From: Halichondria panicea
Lineage: Eukaryota > Porifera > Demospongiae > Suberitida > Halichondriidae
Direction: 5' to 3'
DNA length: 64,000 bases
NCBI RefSeq assembly: GCF_963675165.1
Contig: NC_087381.1
Coordinates: 4,527,378 to 4,591,377, forward strand
The notes under the pieces: generated by a model
Database searches by the model: none
What the model saw: the letters and a program-made list of their open reading frames with translations, nothing else
What the model was told of the DNA's origin: nothing
In this document: positions 42,098 through 52,200 of the stretch, in pieces
Numbering within the stretch: the first letter of the stretch is position 1
Layout: every line of letters starts with the position of its first letter
Position numbers and translations under genes: made by a program

Positions 42098-42860
42098 TAC
42101 CAGGGCTAGAACGCCAGGGTCAATAGGGTCACTTTTAATGAAGGATTAGTTCTGGGTTCTTGACCTTTGCTGCATATACAGCTTAGCTATAGCGCTTCTG
42201 TTTTTTATTTGCCTGCTTGGAAAGCTTATATACCTAGATCTATCCAGTGCAGCAAGCCAGTACATCAAAATTTATACCCTAGCCACGGATAGCCTCTAGT
42301 CGGGCGCCGCCGCCCTCTACCGTTGCCCGGAAGGAGGTCGGGAATCAAACAACAGAACAAAACTTTTGTTCTGTTGTTCGAAATCCAACAATTCCACCAG
42401 CTGCAATCCCATATAGAATAAATGATATTCATGATACTATTGCGTAACAGGCCAGAACAAAACTGTGGATAGGCTTGATTCCCGACCTCCTTCAAGGAGG
42501 GCGGCGGCGCTCGACTAGATAGCCTCCTTCACCGGCCTTCAAGCGAAAAGAAGAAGTGCGGCCTGGGATCGAGGCTATGGCACGGAAGGCTTAATTTCCA
42601 TATGTTGTGGTTTCAAAGAATGCAATAATAGGTCAAGGTTGCAATCCTGGATCTCCTCTCTCAAGCTGATTCCTCTGGGGTGCGATAGCTCAACCGATTT
42701 CTGTTGTGATTATAAAGAGGATCAAGCTAGGTGGTGTACCGTATAAACTCAGTCCGGGGCGTGAGGGTAAACTCAGTTTTACATGTAAAACATAGCCATA
42801 GGGCCACGTGGTATTTTAATTAGTGACCTTTTGACCCTGGCATTCCTCCTCCGCGATCCG
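42098..42860. mobile_element. MULE-like MITE, diverged copy with a nested hAT-like insertion
   Basis: Collinear with 45031-45432 ('ccagggtcaatagggtcac', 'ttatttgcctgcttggaaag', 'gaatgcaata', 'cctctggggtgcgatagctc', 'gaccttttgaccctggcatt'). It is interrupted by 42297-42518 and by a TAGCCTC...GAGGCTA segment. The left terminus is degraded. Confidence 0.65.
42297..42518. mobile_element. hAT-like MITE with perfect 8-bp target duplication
   Basis: The ends TAGTCGGGCGCCGCCG and CGGCGGCGCTCGACTAG are inverted. ATAGCCTC flanks both sides exactly (42289-42296, 42519-42526). An internal 'ggaggtcgggaatcaa' matches the subterminal region of the other end. Confidence 0.88.
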
Positions 42861-43017
42861 AGTGTGTGTTTACATGTGCAGTATTTAGAAATCAAAGAAA
42901 GTCTTGTGCTTGAAATTAGAGCCCTTTACTTAGCCGGGATACCAGGAGGAGAGACCATTTTAAGGGATATTGGCAGGTATGGATACATAATAATAGTACA
43001 TTAATGTAGTCTGAGTC

Positions 43018-43523
43018 TACTTGGGCGGAGCCCGACCGTCCCTGACGCGACAGGAGGTCGGGTTTCAAGCCTATGTCAGGATTTGTCTTTGCTGCAACTA
43101 TAGTTGCAGCCCAATCAGATTGCAGCATTTCTACTGTGGTCTGTGTCACGTCCGGTTGCGCAACCTCAAGCAAGGTAAAATTGATTAACACCCACTTCAG
43201 AATAATAATATTCATAGAATAAAATGATTACCGTATAGTGGGTAATTTTCGGGGGACAAAATATTCGTGACACTTGTGGGTAATATTTTCGTGATTGGAG
43301 CTTGCACTGCAGGTAAAGGTAGGCAAGGTCGCTTTATTCGTGGGTAAAATTTCGTGGTCAGACCTCCAACCACGAAAACCACGAATATTTGCCCCACGAA
43401 AATTACACGCTATACGGTATTCATTGCTGCTTATCAGCGTGTTACATAATTCAACAAGACAAATCCTGACATAGGCTTGAAACCCGACCTCCCGTCAGGG
43501 ACGGTCGGGCTCCGCCCAACTAG
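43018..43523. mobile_element. hAT-like MITE, 8-bp target duplication, carrying a nested MITE
   Basis: The ends TACTTGGGCGGAGCCCGACC and GGTCGGGCTCCGCCCAACTAG are inverted, and the arms continue for about 60 bp ('aggtcgggtttcaagcctat'). TCTGAGTC flanks both sides (43010-43017, 43524-43531). Confidence 0.88.
43231..43417. mobile_element. MITE (TIR CCGTATAGYG), nested in 43018-43523
   Basis: Left CCGTATAGTGGGTAATTTTC, right GAAAATTACACGCTATACGG, with TA at 43229-43230 and 43418-43419. The interior repeats 'cgtgggtaa/cgtggtca' words in both orientations. Terminal similarity to family B (18859, 54646). Confidence 0.8.
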
Positions 43524-43859
43524 TCTGAGTCTAGACTCCAATCTAGGGATTGGGACTGGTTAACTGCCAATCAACGAGTTGTTCTCATTACCGAAATCGG
43601 TAATGACCGCAATGTCATGTGACATATTTCTCCCACGTAATTTGTTGTACTTGGGCTGGGTCTTATGTTGTGTTAGATAAACCACGGGACATAACCCACA
43701 TTCACTGCAACTTTAGTCAACCGCACAAACAACAAGGTGATGTCATACAACTAATTAAAATTCCACTAGAACAACTCGATGATTGGCAGTTGACCAGTCC
43801 CAATCCCTAGGATAGACTGGCCAGTGAGTCTAGTCTGAGTCGTGTTTCGCATGATTGCA

Positions 43860-44260
43860 TACCGTACTTATTCAATTTAAGGCGACACTTGATACGAAGC
43901 CAGAGGTCGTTTAGGTTGAACAATTATGTTGAAGTCTAGATGGGCGTGGCCCGCCTCCAATTAGTACGCGATGCAGCAGAACGAATGCAACCTGTCTCCC
44001 TTTTGGAGGCGGGCCACGCTCGTCTAGTTGAAGTCCTGGTGTCACATCTAATTGGAGACTACTCTACTATCCTCAATTACAGGCCGCTTAATGCATTGTT
44101 TCTAGCGGCCTGGAATCATGGTTTGATCTCTAGATCTATTTAGGACACGACATAAATTTTTTTTGTCAATAACGGATCAGTTGCTACTTTTAGAGGTCAG
44201 AAAATTGCCTAAGATCGAGGGTGTCGCATATTTTGAGGGTCGCCTTAAATCAAATAAGTA
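43860..44260. mobile_element. TIR element (GTACTTATT...AAGGCGAC) carrying a nested hAT-like MITE
   Basis: The left 'gtacttattcaatttaaggc' and the right 'gccttaaatcaaataagtac' are inverted. 'ctcaattacaggccgcttaa' and 'ttgtttctagcggcct' match the diverged copy at 31095-31400. It is interrupted at 43937-44027. Confidence 0.65.
43937..44027. mobile_element. 91-bp hAT-like MITE with 8-bp target duplication
   Basis: The ends TAGATGGGCGTGGCCCGCC and GGCGGGCCACGCTCGTCTAG are inverted. TTGAAGTC flanks both sides exactly (43929-43936, 44028-44035). Same terminal plan as 42297 and 43018. Confidence 0.88.
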
Positions 44261-44653
44261 CCGTATATCTTCTAATTTATCGGACAGCAAAAAATAATTA
44301 TTTTGGAAATTGTCCGGGTATAATTGGAACAGATTTTTATAGAGCATGCAAAGTGTCCGGAATAATTAGAACAAGCAAGCAGCTGCATGCGAGCTAGCTA
44401 AGTTTAATAGAACAAGGTACGACTGAATAGTTGCAATAGCTATCTAAAACTAGCTCTCAAAGCTATCTAACTGCAGCACTCTAAGTCTTACTTGCCGTCT
44501 ATGAATGAAACTCAACTTTTCAAGGGTATTGTCCGGATATTTAAAACAAATGTAATATTAAAGCACTGGATTGTCCGTTGTATTAGAACAATGAAAATTG
44601 CCCAAAAGAGTGTCCGGGTAATTAGAAGTGTCCGATAAATTAGAAGATATACG
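44261..44653. mobile_element. MITE (TIR CCGTATATCTTCTAATTTAT), TA flanks
   Basis: CCGTATATCTTCTAATTTAT at the left end and its inverse at the right, both bordered by TA. 'gtccggrtaattagaa' words repeat through the interior. It abuts the previous element. Confidence 0.75.
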
Positions 44654-44919
44654 GTACTGCCCTTTGCAGCTCACTAGGAAGTTTAGGGAAAATAGTAAAT
44701 TGCAAAAAACCACTTGAGATAAGTGTAACAGTTTACATAAGTAAACCACAATACTATAGAGCCCTAAGGGACCAAGTTTAAATTTTGGAATAGACCAGAT
44801 CTTTATGTTTTGTTGTTGTAGTTTTTCACGCTATTTGTTGTAGCTCACGTAAGCTCACGTGAAGTTTTGGCAAATAGTATTACTGTAATACGGTAATTAG
44901 ATTGAAGCTACATGACATT

Positions 44920-44972
44920 TAGTCTCATGAATCAACCGCCCTTCCATGGGAGGGCGGTTGATTCATGAGACT
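44920..44972. mobile_element. 53-bp near-perfect palindrome with 10-bp direct repeats
   Basis: The 22-bp arms 44921-44942 and 44951-44972 are exact inverse copies around an 8-base spacer. ACATGACATT flanks both sides (44910-44919, 44973-44982), the signature of an insertion. Confidence 0.85.
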
Positions 44973-45030
44973 ACATGACATTATATTGGGAGCAGGTTTA
45001 ATAGTTGTCCTTCGCGAGAAGGTTACTAAC

Positions 45031-45432
45031 CAGAGGAGGAATACCAGGGTCAATAGGGTCACGTTTAGTTCTGGATTCTTGACCTTTGCTGCATATAGCA
45101 GCTTAGCGGTTCTGTTCTTTATTTGCCTGCTTAGAAAGCTTACTATACCTAGATCTATCCAGTGCACAAAATTTATATCCTTAGCCACGGAAGGCATATC
45201 TTGTGGTTTCGAAGAATGCAATAAGGTTGCAATTAAAATCCTGGATCTCTTCTCTCAAGCTGGTTTGTCTGGGGTGCAATAGCTCAACCAATTGCTGTTG
45301 TGGTTTTTATAAGCTAGTGGTGGTGATTAAACCTGCACCCAGGGGCGCGAGGGTAAACTCAGTTTTATATGTAAATATAGGGCTGTGTGGTGTTTTAATT
45401 AATGACCTTTTGACCCTGGCATTCCTCCTCTG
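45031..45432. mobile_element. MULE-like MITE with 9-bp target duplication
   Basis: The ends CAGAGGAGGAATACCAGGGT and CCTGGCATTCCTCCTCTG are inverted. GTTACTAAC flanks both sides exactly (45022-45030, 45433-45441). 402 bp, non-coding. The 9-bp duplication fits Mutator-like elements. Confidence 0.85.
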
Positions 45433-45451
45433 GTTACTAACACTATAGAGT

Positions 45452-46007
45452 ATCCGACTAGAAAAACATTTGCAATGTGAAAAATTGCTAGGATTGGCCA
45501 GGGGAACCACAAAAAAGCGTGGGAACAAGAAATCAGACGAGAGCATAACTCCAATCCGTTACAACGTCAATCACATGTATACTGGTAGTTTTCCCATGTT
45601 TTCCCAGCCAATATGCCACGCAATTTTTACTGGTGGAGTGATGACCAATCCCTATATATATTTATTATACATCCATTTTAGAATGTGGGGCACATAATCA
45701 TGATGATTTGTGATGAATTGATGTTCCTAATACATGCAGTGTTGAGCACAGGTACACACAGTCCATCCATGCGTAGTAACATGCACGGACCGTACTGGTG
45801 ACTGCATGGAATGATGTGGTGGATGGAAGCTGATAGGTGGATCTGGAACACAGTCTATTATTTAATATACTATGTATTGTACATGTTCATGACGTTGTAA
45901 CGGATTGGAGTTATGCTCTCGTCTGATTTCTTGTTCCCACGCTTTTTTGTGGTTCCCCTGGCCAATCCTAGCAATTTTTCACATTGCAAATGTTTTTCTA
46001 GTCGGAT
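45452..46007. mobile_element. Fold-back element with perfect 118-bp inverted repeats
   Basis: 45452-45569 and 45890-46007 are identical in inverse orientation over 118 bases (ends ATCCGACTAGAAAAACATTT). The 320-bp centre has no recognised coding content. I found no clear target duplication. Confidence 0.9.
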
Positions 46008-46561
46008 TCCCTTTCTTTTTCAGTACAGTTTACGTATCATGACATGCATAAGTGGAACGTCAAGAGGCAGTACAAGAAGAGAAGACAGGACTAATCAGAT
46101 ATCTTCTCGAATATCTCTGGACTAATAATTATAGTATAATGAGTAATAATTTATTACTTGATAATTATGTTGAATTTGCGAATCAGTATTAAATGACAGC
46201 CATTTTAAGAGCATGATATCTAGCCAGTGCATATAGCATGCCTGTCAGAGAAAGGGAGCTAGAGCTGAACAGTGTGAAGAAAAGGAACACCTCAGGCTCT
46301 GGAAAAGCACTGCTGCACTGATTTTAGGAGGACGGTTTATTAGCCACGCCTATCTATTATTATTGGCCACAACGCAATTGCTGAGTCATTAAAGATGGCG
46401 GAATTGTCTAGGTAAGAGAAATAGAGACTGAGAGGTCATCTGCCTCGTGGAAGCAATCGCAAATCTGAAGAAGCGCTTTGTAATCCAGGTTGTAGTCGTT
46501 TGGAAACCCTGTGCAGAATGTCCTGGAGATGGCTGTACTTGGAGTAAATGCTGGGCAAGAA

Positions 46562-46602
<41 letters not shown>

Positions 46603-46980
46603 GTCAGTCAGACAAAGAGCGGTGAAACGTCGAAATAGTGCAATTTTTAAAATGAAAATATTTATTCATTAAAATGTTTATGGATTATGAAATGAGAGAT
46701 ACAAAGAGAGAAAAGGCTAAATAAACTATCTGTTCAGCCAGTTTCTTGATGTGGCCTTTCCCTGCAGAGATAGAACAGTTTGAACATGAGTCAAAATAAT
46801 TGAAATATTGCTAAACACAGGCAAACCCACTGCCAATCCTATGTAAAACCTACTGGTTTTACTAATACATGTATTATAATGATTGTAGCATGTGACATTT
46901 GGGATTTTCCCTTTGATCACATGAGTCCCTACATATCCATTTTTATATTAGATCCACAAGATCACTGTTAAAACTTAATT
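46008..46980. other. Region upstream of the TRIM-like gene
   Basis: Contains AAGATGGCGGAATTGTCTAG|GTAAGA at 46393-46418: a YY1-type AAGATGGCGG box with an ATG and a strong donor, possibly a promoter plus a 5' UTR exon for the downstream gene. A (CTTA)n tract at 46562-46602 follows a segment that could be the tail of a SINE or LINE remnant. Confidence 0.35.
46562..46602 (+). repeat. (CTTA)n microsatellite
   Basis: Ten tandem CTTA units. Simple-sequence tails of this kind often mark the 3' ends of non-LTR retrotransposons, but no element body is recognisable. Confidence 0.9.
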
Positions 46981-48825
46981 ATGGAAGATCTAACTTGCAC
47001 TGTGTGCTGGGACGTCTACACAGCCCCGAAAATTCTACCTTGCTGCCACTCGTTTTGTCTAAAATGTTTGCAAAGGATTGTTAACAAAGACCAAACACCA
47101 TTAAGCCTAGATCCACCAACTTGTGATCAATCCGAGGATCCCTCTCAGCCCTTGATAGCAAGAATCACACCATGCCTTGAGGAAACTGAAAGTGACGAGC
47201 AAGAACTAGCATATAAAAAAGACGGTAACATGTTTCTTCCGAGAGAATATGACACACTGAAAGATGATACTACAGATCTAGCCTCGACTCTAGCCCCTTG
47301 TAGCCTCGACTCCAGCCCCTTGAATAGCCTTTCTCAGCGGCTTGAAATCGAGGCTACTACAGATCTACTGTTCCCCACTAAATCAGAAGAACTTACCGTT
47401 GACCATGGAATGTTAAGCGAAATTGAGATCACATGCCCTGTGTGTAAAGAGAAGCATGTTTTGGCTGCTGGTGGGGTTAACGGCTTAGCAGATGACTGTG
47501 AAATTAACTGCAGGCTTGAGCAAAGGAGTGTACAGCAATCACTGACGAATAAAGCATTTCAATGTGCCCTCTGCTCTAGTGAGGATGCCGTTACACTCTA
47601 CTGCCCTGATTGTGGGTTCTTGTGCGACTTTTGTGCTGGCGCTCACGAAAGGCAGTCCCAATACAAGGGTCACCATAGTAGATCATGTGACGAGCTGAGT
47701 TCCGAGACATTTATCGGCCATAAAAAAGCAAGAAATTGCGAACTGCACAATTATGCAGATTTCATATTTTTTTGTAATGACTGCAAAACAGCTTTGTGCC
47801 CAAAGTGTGTAGTAGGGGGGGCTGTAGATCACCGTGCACATGATTATGTTCAGCTGGAAGATTCCGATCAATACCATTCAGACCAGTCTCGCTCATTGAC
47901 AGAAGCTAGCAGGGACACTCTTGAGAAATACCGTCACTACAAAGATTATATTCAAAGAGTTGAGAAGGAATTCTTATCAAGCACACACTCAGATGTGCTG
48001 AACAAAACAATTAATGAGCGATTCGATTCCTACATTGAGATGATTCAAAAGAAACGGCAAGTACTCCTCGATCAAGTAGAAGAAGAATCTCTCTCATCAA
48101 AGAAGGCATTGTGGGCACAGAAAGAGCAAGTTGATCGTACAATCACAGCAATCGAGAGTGGGATCAAATTTGCCGAGCGAGTACGCACAGTACACAATCT
48201 TCTGGACCGTATTGAGATGAATTCACAAGTGATTGCTCGAATGAGCAGTGTAGACTCATCATGGAAGCCTTCTCGCATCAAGCCTCCTCTTGTTCTCAAA
48301 CCAACTGAGAAGTTTATACCTTCTCCTGTTACCCTCACAACAATTTCAGATTCTAATATTTCTCTCGAAACCGAAAAACCGTCCGTTTGTCAGCATGAAC
48401 TAGTGGTAGTAAAGTTTTCCATCCCACCCTTGAGTAAGCCACATATGCGAATCCTACACGGGAAATCACGACAAATACTGGATGAAAATGAAGTGGTATT
48501 CTATGATTCGGAGGAAAAACATTGCTACAACTTAGAGTTTGTGCCTCGAGTTGCTGGGGAGCATGTGGTTGTCATAGAGTTAGCTGGTACTCTAATTGCT
48601 GAAAAGACCTTCAATGTAACGGGGACACCTCGATATGGGAACACTGTCCAATGTGGGCCTGACTGGACTGTTGGGTTGCCAAGGAAACAGCTAGGTAGGG
48701 TAACAAGTCTGAGTAAGCAACTTGGATATGATGTAGTGAATGTAAAGTGGGGGGACGATGAAGAGACTTCACACATGTGGGGTAAAGATGGAGAGCATGA
48801 CATTGAGCTTGTCCCGGAACTTTAA
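46981..48825 (+). CDS. TRIM-like RING/B-box/coiled-coil protein with filamin-like and MIB/HERC2-like C-terminus
   Basis: A single-exon gene of 614 aa, a probable E3 ubiquitin ligase. RING first half: C6-x2-C9, C21/C22-x-H23, C26-x2-C29. The final CPVC pair lies far downstream at 152-155, because about 120 residues interrupt the domain. B-box 1 at about 195-240 (CALC...CDFCAGAH), B-box 2 at about 253-292 (CELH...CNDCKTALCPKC...DHRAHDY), then a charged coiled coil at about 300-410. Residues about 468-548 look like a filamin-type Ig repeat (LEFVPRVAGEHVVVIELAG). Residues about 555-612 (VQCGPDWTVGLPRKQLGRV, then VVNVKWGDDEE and GEHDIELV) resemble a MIB/HERC2 domain. Start chosen at the ATG just before the RING. 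The long linker inside the RING includes a 29-codon transposon insertion. Confidence 0.85.
   Translation: MEDLTCTVCWDVYTAPKILPCCHSFCLKCLQRIVNKDQTPLSLDPPTCDQSEDPSQPLIARITPCLEETESDEQELAYKKDGNMFLPREYDTLKDDTTDLASTLAPCSLDSSPLNSLSQRLEIEATTDLLFPTKSEELTVDHGMLSEIEITCPVCKEKHVLAAGGVNGLADDCEINCRLEQRSVQQSLTNKAFQCALCSSEDAVTLYCPDCGFLCDFCAGAHERQSQYKGHHSRSCDELSSETFIGHKKARNCELHNYADFIFFCNDCKTALCPKCVVGGAVDHRAHDYVQLEDSDQYHSDQSRSLTEASRDTLEKYRHYKDYIQRVEKEFLSSTHSDVLNKTINERFDSYIEMIQKKRQVLLDQVEEESLSSKKALWAQKEQVDRTITAIESGIKFAERVRTVHNLLDRIEMNSQVIARMSSVDSSWKPSRIKPPLVLKPTEKFIPSPVTLTTISDSNISLETEKPSVCQHELVVVKFSIPPLSKPHMRILHGKSRQILDENEVVFYDSEEKHCYNLEFVPRVAGEHVVVIELAGTLIAEKTFNVTGTPRYGNTVQCGPDWTVGLPRKQLGRVTSLSKQLGYDVVNVKWGDDEETSHMWGKDGEHDIELVPEL
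47281..47367 (+). mobile_element. 74-bp MITE-like insertion plus 13-bp direct repeat, inside the TRIM-like CDS
   Basis: TACTACAGATCTA occurs at 47268-47280 and again at 47355-47367. Between them lie 74 bp with inverted ends GCCTCGA...TCGAGGC, like the TAGCCTCGA elements at 35764 and 42521. Together 87 bp, exactly 29 codons (residues 101-129). The protein shows the repeat TTDL at 97-100 and 126-129. Confidence 0.75.
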
Positions 48826-48905
48826 TCTAATAATTTTTATACCTAGGCCTTGAGTGTAAAGAGTGCTAACGTACATGCAATAATAATTATACAATTCATG
48901 CTTAC

Positions 48906-49224
48906 TGTAATGACTTTGCTAGTTAGTTATTCACTTAGTCATTTCCTGTTCTTAATGTTTCCTGTGTTGTAATGTTTACTGTTTAATTGTACATGCGCAT
49001 GAGTTCTTATTACTAGTTAACACTTCTTTTGTATATTGCTTTGTGCTCTAGCCCGGCGTCCTGCTCCTAGCGGCGCCCTTTGTGTATGGGAGCCTCTGCT
49101 CCACTGTCTTTGTTGTCTTAGTATTTACCGTCTATGTTTTGTGCATACAGTTAGTTGATCCATGGTTGAATGTTTTAAATCTTATCTTGAACTGCCGCAC
49201 GCTGCTCGGTGCACGAACTCAACA
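48906..49224 (+). repeat. 5' LTR
   Basis: 319 bp, TG...CA. It differs from the 3' LTR by one base in 'cccggc(g)tcctg' and one in 'ctgtctttgttg'. The primer-binding site follows two bases later (TGGCGACGAGGAT at 49227). Confidence 0.95.
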
Positions 49225-49226
49225 AT

Positions 49227-49239
49227 TGGCGACGAGGAT
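49227..49239 (+). other. Primer-binding site
   Basis: TGGCGACGAGGAT directly after the 5' LTR would pair with the 3' end of a tRNA ending ...CGTCGCCA. The tRNA identity is not determined. Confidence 0.6.
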
Positions 49240-49271
49240 AAAAACAGGCTCCCTAACCTACCTCTCGAAGA

Positions 49272-52200
49272 ATGGCAGCTTCTCTAGGACACATTGGCTC
49301 TTTTAACTCCACCGTCGAGGACTGGACTGGATACACAGAGCGCATAGGGCACTATTTCCTAGCTAATGGAATCACAGATGCTACAAAGAAACGCTCCATT
49401 CTGCTCACTGCCTGTGGGCCTACAACCTATCAACTCATCAGGGATCTTCTCTCTCCTGTCAATCCCACAGAGAAGTCGTTCGATGAACTAGTCGAGCTAG
49501 TCAAAGAACATCAAGACCCCGCCCCTTCAATAATCCTGCAACGGTATAATTTTTTCACGAGGAAGCAGCACTCCACGGAAAGCATTGCAGTCTACACTAA
49601 GACTCCCGGAAGTGTGTATTACACAGTTCATTTGCCAATTTATATGGGCCCTTATGGGAGATAATGATATTCATAGTTCGCAGTAGTATCAAAAACAGTA
49701 ACACTGCTTTTGTCAAGGATAACTTTTCACCAGTAGGTGCCTACCACTATTAAATGATATACAAATAATGCTGAATAAATAAGCTACTGAATAATATAAA
49801 AATTAAGTGGTAAAAAAGTACTGAATTGCTGCATTGTATGAAAGAAAACTGGTGATATTTATATTTTCTGTGACTTTGATTTCCGGGCAAATTAGTAATG
49901 GGGGTGCTGGAGAGATACAGATAGGCCTAGACTATAGACAACACTGGTAACTACAAGTAGACCAAATAAGAACACTAATGACCCAGGTTTGACTAAGATA
50001 CAACAAAGTAAACATTGACAAAAATGAGTAAGTTTAGCTCTTGCCTACTTGCCACTTGAGTGTCCAGAGTTTCTTGAAACTGCCTAGATAGCTAATATAA
50101 TGCTAGAAGTTAGTATTTGCAAAGAAATAAACAGCATCCGCTTTGCCAATATTTTTTTATAGCAGGTCTTGTGTTCTAACATAGGCCAGTTTATTGGATA
50201 TATCCTGTTTGGACTGACTTTGATTTCTGGGCAAATTAGTACTCCCCAGTTCTGGATCCTAATTTTCCTGTGGCCAGTTCATGAATACTATATCTACTAG
50301 TACTGTGACTCTGGAACCTGGCTTGCACTTCAGGACCTGGGTATTGATGCTGGAAAAACTGAAAAAGTTGTTTCTTTATCCAATTCTGATAGTAAACAAT
50401 GACGTAACAGAAGCCATAATTAAATTTACGGAGAATTACTGTAGTATTTACAAGCCACAAACAGGAAATTTACTCACTATGATGCAAACCACAATTACAT
50501 CATTTGAAGCCAAAATTGTAGTCTTAGTGTAGACTGATTGGGGATTTTGTGGCTCAACTGAGGAAACTCGCTCACCACTGCAATTTTGGTGACACTTTGG
50601 ACGACATGCTGCGAGACCGGCTCGTCTGTGGCTGCAGGGACCGACGCCTGCAATTTAAACTACTTTCCAATGCTGCACTAACCTTCAAGATTGCCCTTGA
50701 ATCGGCCAAGGCTGACGAAACAGCTGAACGTGGCACTAAGGATCTGGCTGGAGGCCACTCACTACACAAGATGTATGGTCAACAAAAACGGCGCACAAAA
50801 ACTTTTTCGACGAAGCCGCCCACTCGAACTCCTATGAACCAGCCGCCCACTCAATCTTGCTCTCGTTGTGGTGCTGCCCACTCCCCTACAACATGCAAAT
50901 TTAAAGATTTCACCTGCCACTACTGTCAGAAGCAGGGACATCTAGCCTCAGTTTGCAGGAAGAAGGCCCGTGACCAGACAGAGAAGAAGGGAAGTGCCTC
51001 CCAGAATCACCAGATACAGGCTCACAATTCTGACACAGAGGAGGAACCCTGCCCCTTGTGCTACTCCTCCACACCTCGGACCAAGCCTATGGAGGTAACA
51101 ATAACACTAGACAATGTTGAAACAGTTATGGAGTTAGACACGGGGGCCACTCTCTCGGTGATGTCTGAGAGCACGTACCAGACACTCTGGCCAACTGATG
51201 GTCGCCCCCCTCTTCAACCCTCCACGGCCCGACTCTCAACCTACACGGGTGAGCGTATTTCGGTGTTAGGACAGATAACCCTGCGTGTCTCCTTTCAACA
51301 GCAGAACCACAGTCTCTCACTGTTAGTGGTACCTGGTACTGGCCCTACCCTCCTAGGACGTGACTGGCTGGAGAAAATCAAGCTTGACTGGCAAAGCATT
51401 CACCAACTACGGCAGGTCACGCCTCAGCAGTCAGTACAGCAGGTTCTGGATCGCTACCCTGCTGTATTCAATGGGGAACTCGCCGAGATTGCTGGCTCCA
51501 CGGTTACGCTGCATATTGATTCCTCGAAGCAACCAAGATTCTTTAGAGCCCGACCTGTTCCCTACTCTCTGCGCACTAAGGTGGAAGAGGAACTCACACG
51601 ACTTCAAAACCAAGGTGTAATAAAACCTGTTACTTTTTCGGAATGGGCTGCCCCAATTGTACCTGTGGTCAAGCAAGAAGGGAAGATAAGGATATGTGGC
51701 GACTACAAGCTGACGGTGAACGCGGTAGCAAAGACTGACCCTTACCCACTCCCTCGAATCGAAGACATTTTCGCATCTCTCGCGGGTGGAAAGACCTTCA
51801 CAAAGCTGGATCTGGAGAACGCGTACCTACAGGTCCCCCTAACTGAAACTAGTCAGAAGTACACCACGGTGAACACCCACAAAGGACTGTTTCAGTACCA
51901 GCGTCTACCTTTCGGCATTGCCTCAGCTCCTGGGATTTTCCAGCGCACTATGGAAACCATCCTACAGGACCTCCCTCACGTATGTGTGTATCTTGATGAT
52001 ATCCTTGTTACAGGTGCAAGTGAGCGAGAGCACCTCACTACCCTCGAGGAAGTGTTTCGCCGCCTAGACAAGGCGGGAGTCCAGCTCAAGCGAAAGAAGT
52101 GCGAGTTTATGCTGCCCTCGATTGAGTACCTGGGACACCGCATCTCTGCTGAAGGGTTGCAACCGACTGACAGCAAGATCAAGGCTCTCAAGAATGCCCC

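Noticed and set aside
44925-45546. Overlapping frames of 75-105 codons on both strands
   Set aside because: They are readings through MULE-like and fold-back inverted repeats; no transposase motifs.
46441-46638. 63-codon frame ending in LTYLLTYLLTYL
   Set aside because: Its end is the translated (CTTA)n microsatellite and the start is GTG; no support for a gene.
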